Assembly: GCA_050184295.1 (NCBI GenBank)
Contig: JBFXAM010000002.1
Span: 57,931 to 121,930, forward strand
Length of the DNA: 64,000 bases
Reading direction: 5' to 3'
Origin: JBFXAM01 sp050184295
Lineage (GTDB): Bacteria; Planctomycetota; Phycisphaerae; UBA1845; Fen-1342
A program made the position numbers and the translations under genes. Positions 50,900 to 60,015 of this stretch are shown here, piece after piece (position 1 is the first letter of the stretch; every line of letters starts with the position of its first letter). Below the pieces are notes generated by a model, which was given only the letters and a program-made list of their open reading frames with translations, did no database searches and was not told the origin of the DNA.

Positions 50900-53278
50900 C
50901 TACGCCTTCAGTCCCTCGTAGTGCACATACCGCCGGCTCGCCCGAATCATCACGAGCGTCAGCGCGAGGACGATCACGAACAGCACCCACGCCATCGCGC
51001 TCGCCGAGCCCATCTCCAGGTAATCAAACGCCTTGTTGTACAAGTACAACACGTAGAATCGCGTCGCGTCCCCAGGACCGCCGCTGGTCATGACAAAACT
51101 CTGTACGAACACCTGGAACGACCCGATCACCGCCATGATCACGTTGAAGAACACCACCGGGCTGAGCATCGGCAGCGTCACGTTCCACAGCCGCCCCAGA
51201 CGCCGAGCGCCGTCGATCGCGGCGGCTTCGTACAGCTCCTGCGGGATGTTCTTCAGCCCGGCCAGGTAGATCATCATGCTCCCGCCGATCGTCCACAGCG
51301 CCATCAGGGCGAACGCCGGCGGCCCCCACGCCTGCGCGTCCGCGCCCAGCCACTTCGGCGGCTCGGCTCCGACGAGCGCCGCGATCGGCCGCAGCGCCGC
51401 GTTCAAGAGTCCGTTCCCGTCGAAAACCCACCGGAACAGGATCGCGACCGCCACGCCCGCCAGCACGCTCGGCAGATACCACGCGCTGCGATACAGCCCC
51501 ACGCCGCGAATGTCGCGGCTCATCAGCGCCGCCGCGAACAGCGCGACAATCTGCGTGAGCGGCACGGCGACCAGCGCGTAAAACACCGTCACCCACAGCG
51601 ACTGGCGGAACACCTCGTCATACACGACCAGGTGCGTCATGTTCCCGAGGCCGACCCACTGCGCGGAGTCGAGCGTGCGCACCCCGCTCCACTTCGAAAA
51701 CGCGAGCAGCAGCGAGAGCCCGATCGGAAACGCGGTGAAGACGACCAGCCCGATGATGTACGGGCTCGCAAGCGCATAGCCGCTCCGCTCCTCGCGCCGC
51801 GCGAGGCGCCCCGGGCGGCTGCGCCGCAGCGAACGCACCCCGAGCAGCCCGCCGACAAGCACCGCCGCCGCCGCCCCGCCGACGATTCCCGCCCAGGGCA
51901 CACGCGGATAGTCGCCGCGCGCCAACGGCGACTCGACGATGAAATCAAAGTCGCGCTTGAACGCCGCGAGCGCCTCGGGCACGGTCTTGGTGCCGCTCTT
52001 GAACGCCTCACCCATCCGCGCCTGAAGCCGCGCCTCGACCTTCTGCGTCGGCGGCCAGCGAATCGCTCTTGCGATCTCGGCCGCCTTCAGAAACGACGAG
52101 TCGCGTTCGGGCTTGAGCGTGGGATCGTCGAACGCCGCACTCTCCGCGACGCTCCGCATCGTCGGCATCGCCAGCCCGGAACGCGCCGTCGCCTCCTGTC
52201 CCGCGCGCCCGGTCATGTGTTTGACCAGCTCCCAGCTCTCCGCCGGGTGCTTCGTATGCCGCGAGATCGCCCACGCGACCGTGTACACCGCGTTGACGCG
52301 TTCGGCGCCGTGCGGCAGCGGCGCGAAATCCCAGTCGAAGCGGTCGGTCTTGCGGAGCGTGGGCGTGACCCAGCGCCCGAACGGCCCGGCCATGCCGATG
52401 TTGCCGGCCAGCAGGATGCTGTCCTCGATGGTGATCTGCATGTCACCGGGCGTGAGCGTCCGCGTCTCATCGAAGCGCCACGAACACAGCCGCTCCAGCG
52501 CCGCCGCAATCCGCGGATCGTCGATCACGGCCTGCGTCGCGTCCTCGTTCAGCACGTCGACGCCTTCGGTCCACAGGTAGATGCGGATCGACGACGGCCA
52601 GCTCGCGAAATGCGCCCCGATGCAGCCGTCCAGCTTGCCGATCGCGCGCGCCGCGACCAGAAAGTCACCCCACGACCAATCGTCCGGCGGCTCCGGCACG
52701 CCCGCTCGTTTGAAGAGGTCCTTGTTGTAATAAAACCCGACCGGCGTGAAGTCCTTGGGCACGCCGAAGAGCGTGCCGCTGCCGGTCGTGCGCCCGTCGA
52801 ATCGAAACGTGTCGACCGGACCCTTGTAGAAGTCGTCGAGGTTGATCGTGGGCGTTCCGGCGGCGCGGTCGGCCGCGATGAGCGGCTCGATCTCCAGGAG
52901 CTGGTCTTCGGCGACAAAGCCTGCGAGCCGCTCGCTGCCGATGTAGAACACGTCCGGCGCGACGCCGCCGGCCATCATGGTCTGGAGCTTCGTGTAGAAC
53001 GTGGCGGAGTCGCCGGGGTTTACACGCCGCACGCGCACGCCGGGGTGTTTCTCCTCGAACGCGCGAATGAAGTTCTTGACGATGGTCTCTTCCTGCGGCC
53101 CGCCGCCCGACCAGTGCATCACCGTCAGCTCGATCTTGTCGCCGCGCGCCTGCACGTCGCGCAGCGGCCGCAGCGCCACGCGCACAAACGCCCACCCGAT
53201 CGCGGCGACGGCCGCGACCGCGAGCAGCGCCCGCAGTCCGAATCCGAGCTTTTGCAGGAGGTTCGACAAGCGCGTCAC
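50900..53278 (-). CDS. Fusion of extracellular solute-binding protein and MalF-like ABC permease
   Basis: 792 residues from the GTG at 53278; a longer frame would overlap the divergent gene. Residues about 12-34 are a membrane helix, then a full family 1 sugar-binding domain (TVMHWSGGGPQEETIVKNF, MMAGGVAPDVFYI, GFYYNKDLFKRAGVPEPPDDW) to about 470. A second helix (AGIVGGAAAAVLVGGLLGV) returns to the cytoplasm, followed by a basic linker and six permease helices with the EAA loop YEAAAIDGARRLGRLWNVTL. So the binding protein is tethered to its own channel half. Most systems encode these as two proteins. It pairs with the MalG-like gene downstream. Confidence 0.9.
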   Translation of the reverse strand: MTRLSNLLQKLGFGLRALLAVAAVAAIGWAFVRVALRPLRDVQARGDKIELTVMHWSGGGPQEETIVKNFIRAFEEKHPGVRVRRVNPGDSATFYTKLQTMMAGGVAPDVFYIGSERLAGFVAEDQLLEIEPLIAADRAAGTPTINLDDFYKGPVDTFRFDGRTTGSGTLFGVPKDFTPVGFYYNKDLFKRAGVPEPPDDWSWGDFLVAARAIGKLDGCIGAHFASWPSSIRIYLWTEGVDVLNEDATQAVIDDPRIAAALERLCSWRFDETRTLTPGDMQITIEDSILLAGNIGMAGPFGRWVTPTLRKTDRFDWDFAPLPHGAERVNAVYTVAWAISRHTKHPAESWELVKHMTGRAGQEATARSGLAMPTMRSVAESAAFDDPTLKPERDSSFLKAAEIARAIRWPPTQKVEARLQARMGEAFKSGTKTVPEALAAFKRDFDFIVESPLARGDYPRVPWAGIVGGAAAAVLVGGLLGVRSLRRSRPGRLARREERSGYALASPYIIGLVVFTAFPIGLSLLLAFSKWSGVRTLDSAQWVGLGNMTHLVVYDEVFRQSLWVTVFYALVAVPLTQIVALFAAALMSRDIRGVGLYRSAWYLPSVLAGVAVAILFRWVFDGNGLLNAALRPIAALVGAEPPKWLGADAQAWGPPAFALMALWTIGGSMMIYLAGLKNIPQELYEAAAIDGARRLGRLWNVTLPMLSPVVFFNVIMAVIGSFQVFVQSFVMTSGGPGDATRFYVLYLYNKAFDYLEMGSASAMAWVLFVIVLALTLVMIRASRRYVHYEGLKA

Positions 53279-53360
53279 GCGACGGGTTGGTGAAACCGCG
53301 ACGATCGACCGTCGCAGCACGCTCGCGCGCCCAACGTCGCGCGCGCCGCGCCGGCGGCAG

Positions 53361-53366
53361 TATAAT
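53361..53366 (+). promoter_or_regulatory. Perfect -10 element placed for a leaderless transcript
   Basis: TATAAT at 53361-53366 ends 7 bases before the ATG of the neopullulanase gene at 53374, so transcription would begin at or next to the A of the start codon. No Shine-Dalgarno sequence fits in the space. The -35 region is not recognisable. Confidence 0.45.
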
Positions 53367-53373
53367 TCCGCGG

Positions 53374-55869
53374 ATGAACCCCGGCAAAACACCGCACCGT
53401 CGCGCGTACGCCGCGCTTGCCGTCTTTGCGTTCGTGCTCGTCGGCGGCCCTGCGCCCGCCGCGGCCGAGAATGCGTGGCCGCCGGCGCCGCCGCTGAAAG
53501 CCGAGCCCGATCGCCATTTTCAGCCGCCGCCGCCGTCGGTGCGCGTCGAGCCGACCGACGCCGGCCGCTGGCGCTGCACGTTCGAGTATCAGCCCGACGC
53601 GGCCGGCGACACGGTCCACTTGGCCGGCACGTTCAACAACTGGTCCCGCAGCGACCACGCGCTTGGCCCGCCCGACGCCGCCGGCGTCCGCCGCGTCACC
53701 CTCGACCTCGGCTCCGGCGCGCACGAATACAAGTTCGTGGTCAACGGCGAACGCTGGCTCGCCGACCCGCGAAACCCCGAGACGGCCGACGACCGCCACG
53801 GCGGCGCCAACTCGCTCCTGCGCCTCGGGCGGCTCGCGAGTCTCAAGCGGTCCGCCGCGAAAGCGGGCGACGGGGCGATCGATCCCTACGGTCTGGAGCA
53901 TGACCCGGCGCTGCCGCTTTATTTGCAGGTGAGCAGCCCGACTGAGCTGATCCTGCGGTTCCGCACGCTGGCGCACGACGTCGAACGCGTCGCGGTCGCC
54001 GCGAAGGACGGCCCGACCGCCGACCTCTTCGTGGTTCACGAGGACGGGCTTTTCGCGCTCTGGGAAGGCACGCTGAAACTCCCGCCGGTCGCCGCCGGCC
54101 CGCCCCGCTCCATCGACTACGCTTTCGTGCTCGCCGACGGTGCGACGCGGGCTTCGGCGCCCCGCACCTACACGGAGCGCATCATGAAGCAGCGGGTCTT
54201 TCACACGCCGGACTGGGCCAAGCACGCGATCTGGTACCAGATCATGCCCGATCGCTTTCGCAACGGCGACCCGGCCAACGACCCGCCGCAGACACGCGAG
54301 TGGACCAGCGAGTGGTTCCGGCCCGCCGCGTGGGAGGGAAAGGACGGCCAGACGTTCTACAAGTGGTACGTCTTCGCGCGCTATTACGGCGGCGACTTCC
54401 GGGGCATCGAGCAGAAGCTCGACTATCTGAAGGATCTCGGCGTCAACGCGCTGTACTTCAACCCCGTCTTTCAGGGCGACAGCCACCACAAGTACAACGC
54501 GACCAGTTATGTCCACATTGACGACGACTTCGGGGTGCGCGGCGCGTACGCGGCGGCCGCCGCCCGCGAGACGCTCGACGATCCCGCGACGTGGACGTGG
54601 AGCGATTCGGACCGGGTGTTCCTGGACTTCCTGAAGCAGGCCAAGGCGCGCGGCTTCCGCGTCATCATCGACGGCGTGTTCAACCACGTCGGCACGCTGC
54701 ACCCGGCGTACCAGGACGTGAAGAAGAACCGCCAGCAGAGCCGGTACGCCGACTGGTTCGACGTCGCCTCGTGGGAGCCGTTCAAGATCTACGGCTGGGG
54801 CGGGTTCGACGCGCTGCCGGCGTTCAAGAAGAGCCCGGACGGGCTCGCGAGCGAAGCCGTCGTGAAGCACATCTTCGACATCACGCGCCGCTGGATGGAT
54901 CCCGACGGCGACGGCGACCCGCGCGACGGGGTCGACGGGTGGCGGCTCGACGTGCCCAACGAGATTCCGCTCCCGTTCTGGCAGCGCTGGCGCGACCACG
55001 TGAAGCGCATCAACCCCGACGCGTACATCACCGGCGAAATCTGGCAACGCGCCGACGCCTGGCTCGACGGCCGCAGCTTCGACGCCGTCATGAACTACGA
55101 GTTCGCCAGGCCGGTGATCGAGTGGGCCTGCTTCGACCAGCGGAAGATCAAGCCCACCGAGCTCGACCGCCGCCTCAACGAGCTGCGGCTCGCTTATCCC
55201 GTGTCGGCCACGCTCGTGATGCAGAATCTGGTCGACAGTCACGACACCGACCGGCTGGTCTCGATGGTGCAGAACCCCGACCGCCCCTACGACGAGCAGA
55301 ATCGCGTGCAGGACAACAACCCGCGCTACGACAACAGCAAGCCCGGACCGGAGGCGTATCGCCGCGCGCGACTGGTGGTGCTGGTGCAGATGACGTATGT
55401 GGGGGCGCCGATGGTGTACTACGGCGACGAGGCGGGCATGTGGGGCGCCGACGACCCGACCAACCGCAAGCCGATGCTGTGGGAAGACCTGGAGCCCTAC
55501 GAGAAACCGGATGAGAATGTCGTGATGAAGGACCACCTCGCGTTCTATCGCGAGGCGATCGCGCTGCGCAACGCCTACCCCGCGCTGCGCGTCGGCGCAT
55601 TCCGCACGCTGCTCGCCGACGACGACGCCGACGTCTGGGCCTTTCAACGTCGCACCGCCGACGAACGCCTCATTGTCGTGCTCAACGCCGCCGACCAGCC
55701 GCGCACCGTGCGACTCCCATTGCCCGACGACGCGCCCGATACGTGGAAGTACGTGTTCGGCGGCAGCGACGGCGCGCGCGTGGAACAACGCGACGGCTCC
55801 GCGGAGCGGACCCTCATCGTCGAAGTGTCCGCAATCGGTGGCGCTGTGCTGCACGCCGGGAAGCAGTGA
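53374..55869 (+). CDS. Exported GH13 enzyme of neopullulanase/cyclomaltodextrinase type
   Basis: 831 residues from the ATG at 53374. Signal peptide (ALAVFAFVLVGGPAPAAA). A glycogen-binding CBM48-like domain comes first (HLAGTFNNWS and HEYKFVVNGERW, about 75-130), then a second beta domain (about 180-265). The GH13 barrel begins at WYQIMPDRFRNGD. Region I IDGVFNHVG; nucleophile D526 in DGWRLDVPNE; acid/base E555 in ITGEIWQ; stabiliser D624 in VDSHDTDR. All three catalytic acids are present. The NPVFQGDSHHKYN stretch is typical of neopullulanase-like enzymes acting on maltodextrins, cyclodextrins or pullulan. It is divergent from the ABC importer genes. Confidence 0.93.
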   Translation: MNPGKTPHRRAYAALAVFAFVLVGGPAPAAAENAWPPAPPLKAEPDRHFQPPPPSVRVEPTDAGRWRCTFEYQPDAAGDTVHLAGTFNNWSRSDHALGPPDAAGVRRVTLDLGSGAHEYKFVVNGERWLADPRNPETADDRHGGANSLLRLGRLASLKRSAAKAGDGAIDPYGLEHDPALPLYLQVSSPTELILRFRTLAHDVERVAVAAKDGPTADLFVVHEDGLFALWEGTLKLPPVAAGPPRSIDYAFVLADGATRASAPRTYTERIMKQRVFHTPDWAKHAIWYQIMPDRFRNGDPANDPPQTREWTSEWFRPAAWEGKDGQTFYKWYVFARYYGGDFRGIEQKLDYLKDLGVNALYFNPVFQGDSHHKYNATSYVHIDDDFGVRGAYAAAAARETLDDPATWTWSDSDRVFLDFLKQAKARGFRVIIDGVFNHVGTLHPAYQDVKKNRQQSRYADWFDVASWEPFKIYGWGGFDALPAFKKSPDGLASEAVVKHIFDITRRWMDPDGDGDPRDGVDGWRLDVPNEIPLPFWQRWRDHVKRINPDAYITGEIWQRADAWLDGRSFDAVMNYEFARPVIEWACFDQRKIKPTELDRRLNELRLAYPVSATLVMQNLVDSHDTDRLVSMVQNPDRPYDEQNRVQDNNPRYDNSKPGPEAYRRARLVVLVQMTYVGAPMVYYGDEAGMWGADDPTNRKPMLWEDLEPYEKPDENVVMKDHLAFYREAIALRNAYPALRVGAFRTLLADDDADVWAFQRRTADERLIVVLNAADQPRTVRLPLPDDAPDTWKYVFGGSDGARVEQRDGSAERTLIVEVSAIGGAVLHAGKQ

Positions 55870-56000
55870 TCCAACGCGCCGCGCGATAAAAAGAAATGCC
55901 GCGCGCGGTCGAGTGGCTGCCGCGGTTCGCAAGTCCGCCGGGAACACCCTTTACCGGGCCTGCCGGCACAAACATAACCTTATTAGCTACAACAATTTAG

Positions 56001-56029
56001 TTGCATTTCAGAGGGCCTGGGTCTATAGT
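56001..56029 (+). promoter_or_regulatory. Promoter of the PEP-CTERM-like protein gene
   Basis: TTGCAT (56001-56006), a 17-base spacer, TATAGT (56024-56029), set in an unusually AT-rich stretch (55975-56010). The leader to the ATG at 56125 would be about 90 bases. Confidence 0.5.
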
Positions 56030-56124
56030 CCCGTGAACGCCCGAGGAGCTCGCCGCGCGGTCGGCCTGCATCGATTCGGGCGGCCCGCCGATTCGGCGGG
56101 GGGTCTATCGACTGGGGGTGAGAG

Positions 56125-57051
56125 ATGCGCGCCAAGTCCATGATGCTCGCGCTCGCTTGCGTGATCGCCGCGAGTGCGTCCGCTTTCGCCGGGCTCGTCT
56201 CGGAGTTCACCGGCTTCAATTACGTCAACGAGGTCGGCACGTCTGGTTTGCGCTCGTCGTATCACGCCGACGCGACGTCCAACCAAGGCATCAGCGGTGG
56301 CACGATCTCCTCGTCGGTCCACACGCTCGGTCCGGCGCGCGTCTTGTATCCGTCGGGTGTGGGGCCAGTGCCCAGCCCGGGCGGCGTGCTCGGCGCGAAT
56401 TTCGACCTCGGCGCGCTCGGAATCCGCGTCAACGGCAACAGCGTCACCGTCAAAGTCGCCAGCGCGCTCAACCCGCTCACCGGCTACACCCACAATGGAA
56501 CCCATTACGGTCTCGGCGACATGTTCGTCACCGTCAAGGACGGTCTCGGCGTGCGCCAGTTCGCTCTGCTCAGCCCCTGGGCCCGCAATGGCGCAGGCTC
56601 GCCGCGAACACTCGGCGGCGGCAGCCACTTCAACAGCGCCCAGAGCTTTCACACCAGCGGCGGCCCCTCCGGCTCCAGCCTCGAAGGCCACCTCGTGCGC
56701 CTCACCAACGACGGCCACGTCACCATGACCGGCGGCACCGGCGGCTACTCAATCAGCAGCGCCCCGAACGGACTCGACACGCGTGTCTTCGCCCGCGGCG
56801 GCACCAACCTCGGCGACGCCAACCTGCTCAACTGGTCCATCGTCGACGCCGGCAACACCTGGTATCTCCAGCAGTGGACGTTCGACCTCTCCAGCATCAC
56901 CACTCAGGCCGGCGCCCTGCTCGGATTGCACACCACGTACAACTGCGGCAACGACCAGATCGCGCTCGTTCAGCCGATCCCGTCGCCCGAGTCGACGCTG
57001 CTCGGCACGCTCGGCGTCGGTCTGCTCGCGGCGCTGCGCCGGCGGATGTAA
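56125..57051 (+). CDS. Exported protein with PEP-CTERM-like sorting signal
   Basis: 308 residues; ATG preceded by GGGGGTGAGAG. Signal peptide (MLALACVIAASASAFA). The mature part is Gly/Ser/Asn/Thr-rich with beta-type repeats and no catalytic motif. The C-terminus is a PEP-CTERM-like tripartite signal: PSPEST, a hydrophobic stretch LLGTLGVGLLAAL and RRRM. Such proteins are processed by an exosortase and end up in the envelope or matrix. No exosortase gene is in the window. It has its own promoter and a strong inverted repeat after the stop. Confidence 0.82.
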   Translation: MRAKSMMLALACVIAASASAFAGLVSEFTGFNYVNEVGTSGLRSSYHADATSNQGISGGTISSSVHTLGPARVLYPSGVGPVPSPGGVLGANFDLGALGIRVNGNSVTVKVASALNPLTGYTHNGTHYGLGDMFVTVKDGLGVRQFALLSPWARNGAGSPRTLGGGSHFNSAQSFHTSGGPSGSSLEGHLVRLTNDGHVTMTGGTGGYSISSAPNGLDTRVFARGGTNLGDANLLNWSIVDAGNTWYLQQWTFDLSSITTQAGALLGLHTTYNCGNDQIALVQPIPSPESTLLGTLGVGLLAALRRRM

Positions 57052-57103
57052 CCGGTCGCGCCGGCCGATTGAGGCCGACGCCGCCCAATCCGTGAACCCC
57101 AAA

Positions 57104-57156
57104 ACGGGCCGCTCCCCGCGCGACGCAGACCTGCGTCGCAAACCGGAGCGGCCCGT
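57104..57156. terminator. Nested inverted repeat, likely bidirectional terminator
   Basis: Outer arms ACGGGCCGCTCC (57104-57115) and GGAGCGGCCCGT (57145-57156) are perfectly complementary. Inside, GCGACGCAG (57120-57128) pairs with CTGCGTCGC (57131-57139). It stands about 50 bases after the PEP-CTERM-like gene stop, between convergent genes. No T-tract. Confidence 0.55.
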
Positions 57157-57384
57157 GCTGCTCATCGTCTCCGGCCGAGCGGACAATCCGCTCCGCACGG
57201 CAGCTTGCGGATTGCGAATCGCCGATTGCGGATTTCGAACTGTGCTGATCGGCGGCTCTAGCTCTCACCGGTGCTTGATTCCACCTGCGAAAACAGGCGC
57301 ACCGCACCATCCACCACGCGCAGTGCGACGCGATCTCTCGCTCCGGCGCAACCGCTCGCTGCCTGCGCGCTCGACTCTGTGTTC

Positions 57385-57404
57385 GCTGCCCCCTCTGGGG
57401 CAGC
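57385..57404. terminator. Hairpin after the DUF6265 gene
   Basis: GCTGCCCC-CTCT-GGGGCAGC is a perfect 8-bp stem with a 4-base loop, 32 bases after the minus-strand stop. It resembles the fourth hairpin of the array at 49864-49882. Confidence 0.45.
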
Positions 57405-57435
57405 CGCTCTCAGAGACCTCGCAGCCCGCCGCGGG

Positions 57436-57987
57436 TTATTTCACCCGCCTCATCCGCCCCTCGGACGCCGTCGGCTTCCCGTCGCGCTCGCCTTCCAGCC
57501 GCACGACCAGCGTGTCGTCGCCATCCAGCCGATACACGATCCGCTTGTGCCGCGAACCCGGGTCGGCGACTTCGAAGACCGCTTCCTTCGGCCCGCTCTT
57601 CACGAGCGGATACGCCAGCGGGGCGGTCTCGCGCGCCACGAGCCCGCTCTTGAAATGCAGCAGGAACATCGTCGGCACGCCGTCCACTTCCTGGATCAGC
57701 AGCGCCTCGTACATCGCCTTCGCGCCGTCGTCGCCCAGCCGGCAACACCCGAACATCGAGCCGCCCCGCGGCGCACCCCACATTTCCTCGACCGGGCTGC
57801 CGAACATCTCCCCGCGCCAGTGGCCGGCAATCCACGACAACTCGGCTGCCGCCGCCCCGGTCGGCCGCCGCTCGACGGCCTTCGCGTCCGGCGCGGCGCC
57901 ATCTTGCGCCCGCGCGGACGGACCTGCCAAACCGAGCGCGGCAACGAGCGCGGACGCGACGACACCGATCACGAATCGCTGATGCAC
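57436..57987 (-). CDS. Exported DUF6265-like protein
   Basis: 183 residues from the GTG at 57987, which follows GGAGAA. Signal peptide (VIGVVASALVAALGLA, cleavage near SARA). The core reads WIAGHWRGEMFG, EEMWGAPRGGSMFGCCRL and LLIQEVDGVPTMFLLHF, the pattern of the lipocalin-like DUF6265 family, whose function is unknown. An open frame further upstream is Arg-rich and has no ribosome site. Confidence 0.8.
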   Translation of the reverse strand: MHQRFVIGVVASALVAALGLAGPSARAQDGAAPDAKAVERRPTGAAAAELSWIAGHWRGEMFGSPVEEMWGAPRGGSMFGCCRLGDDGAKAMYEALLIQEVDGVPTMFLLHFKSGLVARETAPLAYPLVKSGPKEAVFEVADPGSRHKRIVYRLDGDDTLVVRLEGERDGKPTASEGRMRRVK

Positions 57988-58251
57988 GACGTTCTCCCAA
58001 GCAATGAAATACCGACTCGCTGACCGCGCAGTGTAACGGATCCCGCGGACCGCGAGGACGCCGCCGGCGCGCATCGGTTGTCCGCGTTCGTCGCGGCCAT
58101 CCGCCGGTGGTCGCGGCCGCCGCCGGCGGTGCCGGGCCGTCATTCTGCGGAAGTGCCGCGCCCGATGAACCGCCCCACGCGCGTGTTCGCTCACGCCCTC
58201 GCGCGCGAGTCCCGCGCCCCGCGCGGGCTGACGGCCGCGGCGCCGATCCGC

Positions 58252-58257
58252 TATAAC
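58252..58257 (+). promoter_or_regulatory. Possible -10 element for the DUF2723-like gene
   Basis: TATAAC at 58252-58257, with CTGACG 18 bases upstream as a weak -35. The leader would be about 22 bases. Confidence 0.3.
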
Positions 58258-58285
58258 GAGCGTTCGCACCCGCCGGGAAATCCGC

Positions 58286-59896
58286 ATGCACGGCCGGCCT
58301 CCGGAGCAAACCTCGTTCCTCATCACGCGCAACGTCGGCGCCGAACGCCGCCGCAGCGCGTCCGTCGGCATCGGCTGCGCGCTCGCCGCGCTCGTCCTTT
58401 ACCTGGTCACCTGCGCCCCCGGCGTGCAGTGGCAGGACAGCGGCGTCCACCAGTATCGCGTCATCCTTCGCGTGGTCGAGAATCCGCTTGGCCTGGCGCT
58501 CTCGCACCCGTTGCATCACTGGATCGCGCGGTTTGCGGTGTGGGCCCTGCCGGTCGGTAATCCGGCGTACGCCGTCAATCTCGTGTCCGTGTTCGGCGGC
58601 GCCGCGGGCGTCGGCGTGCTGGCCGCGGTCGTGCTGCGGCTCAGCCACAGCACCGTTGCCGCCATCTGCGCCGCCGCCGCGTGTGGCCTCGCGCACATCT
58701 ACTGGCAGATGTCCGTGGTCGCCGAAACGTACACGCTCGCGGCGGCGCTGATGACGCTCGAATGGCTGCTGCTCTATCAATATCTCCGCACGCGCGAGCC
58801 GCTCTGGTTCGTCGCCGTGTTCTTCATTAACGGGCTGCACGTCGCGGACCACCTGCTCGGGCTGCTCACGCTCGTCACCTACGCCGGTCTCTTTCTCGAA
58901 CGCGCCCTGCGGCGCAAGCTCGCCTGGAGCTGGCTGGCGGCGATTGCCGTCGCGTGGATGCTTGGGGCGCTGCCCTACCTGCTGATCATCGTCGCGCACC
59001 TCGCCCGCACCGGCGACTTCGGCGCCACGGTCCATTCCGCGCTCTTCGGCGTCGGCGCGACCGGCGAAGGCTATGCCGCCAACGTGCTGAACGTGTCGCT
59101 GTCGTGGCGACTGGCGGGGGAAGCGCTGGCGTACCTTGGATACAACTTTCCGTCGCTTGCGCTGCTGGTCGCGTTCCTGGGCGTCGGCGCGCCGCTGCGC
59201 GGGCGCACGCGCCTGTTCCGCGTCGTGCTCCTCGCGCAAACGCTGATCATCGTCGTGTTTGTCGCGCGCTACACCATCAAGGACCAGCTCACCTTTTACG
59301 TCCCGGTCTGCGCGCTGGTCGCGCTCTGGTTCGGGCTTGGCGTCGCGCGTCTGCTGCGCTTTGCGACGCTCGTCGATCGCCGTCGCGCCGTCGTCGCGAT
59401 CCTGGTCGTTCACGCCCTGCTGCCGATCGGAGTCTATCTCTGGTTTCCGGCAGCGGCGCGGTCCCGCGGCTGGCTGGCGACGCGCCTGCCCACGGTGCCG
59501 TTTCGCGACTCGTACGATCACTTCCTGCGACCGTGGAAGACCGGCGACCACTCCGCCGCCCGGTTTGCAGCCGCGGCGCTGCAAGCCGCCGGCCCCGGCG
59601 GATGGTTCCTCGCCAACACGACCGTCGGCTACGCCACAGCCGTCTACTACCGCACGCACGGCGGCCCGCCGGGCGTCCGCGTGTTCTCTTTTGACGACGA
59701 CCTGAACGACCCCCGCGGCCCCCGCCTCACCCGCGCCGAGCTCGCGCGTCACCTCGGCGAGAACGGCGTCGTCGTGGTCGCCCCCTTCGAGACCTTAACC
59801 GAGTTCTGGTCCGACGCGCTGCGCGTCGAGCGCGGCGGGACGTTCTGGCGCGGCGTCAGCGCGGTGCCGACAAGCGGGCCGGGCGAGCGAGGGTGA
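58286..59896 (+). CDS. DUF2723-like multi-pass membrane protein
   Basis: 536 residues, about ten or eleven hydrophobic helices. The N-terminal loop CAPGVQWQDSGVHQYR followed by NPLGLALSHPLHHW matches the first periplasmic loop of DUF2723 / glycosyltransferase-C-like proteins, where an Asp is thought catalytic. The last 150 residues form a soluble domain (DSYDHFLRPWKTGDHSAA, FLANTTVGYATAVYY). Transfer of a sugar from a lipid carrier is possible but not shown. The gene is divergent from the DUF6265 gene. Confidence 0.78.
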   Translation: MHGRPPEQTSFLITRNVGAERRRSASVGIGCALAALVLYLVTCAPGVQWQDSGVHQYRVILRVVENPLGLALSHPLHHWIARFAVWALPVGNPAYAVNLVSVFGGAAGVGVLAAVVLRLSHSTVAAICAAAACGLAHIYWQMSVVAETYTLAAALMTLEWLLLYQYLRTREPLWFVAVFFINGLHVADHLLGLLTLVTYAGLFLERALRRKLAWSWLAAIAVAWMLGALPYLLIIVAHLARTGDFGATVHSALFGVGATGEGYAANVLNVSLSWRLAGEALAYLGYNFPSLALLVAFLGVGAPLRGRTRLFRVVLLAQTLIIVVFVARYTIKDQLTFYVPVCALVALWFGLGVARLLRFATLVDRRRAVVAILVVHALLPIGVYLWFPAAARSRGWLATRLPTVPFRDSYDHFLRPWKTGDHSAARFAAAALQAAGPGGWFLANTTVGYATAVYYRTHGGPPGVRVFSFDDDLNDPRGPRLTRAELARHLGENGVVVVAPFETLTEFWSDALRVERGGTFWRGVSAVPTSGPGERG

Positions 59897-60015
59897 CCGG
59901 GCGGGCCAGCGCGCCGAGCGCGCCCACCCGCGAGACCATGGAACCGCGGCTAAGATTGTCCGTATGCCGGGCGCCGCCCCGGCAAATCGGACCGGCCGCT
60001 CCAGCGAGGCTGTGC

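Larger units (their letters stand above)
57052..57435. other. Intergenic region between convergent genes, rich in inverted repeats
   Basis: 384 bases. It holds the nested inverted repeat at 57104-57156, a small direct repeat (TTGCGGATT at 57205 and 57226) and a hairpin at 57385-57404. No gene is supported. Confidence 0.55.

Noticed and set aside
53275..55947. An 890-codon open frame on the minus strand opposite the neopullulanase gene
   Set aside because: Its composition is that of a shadow frame (Val/Arg/His-rich) and the plus-strand gene has all GH13 catalytic residues.
59897..60015. An FMN riboswitch upstream of ribBA
   Set aside because: The spacer is only 119 bases and shows no conserved RFN-type stem array.
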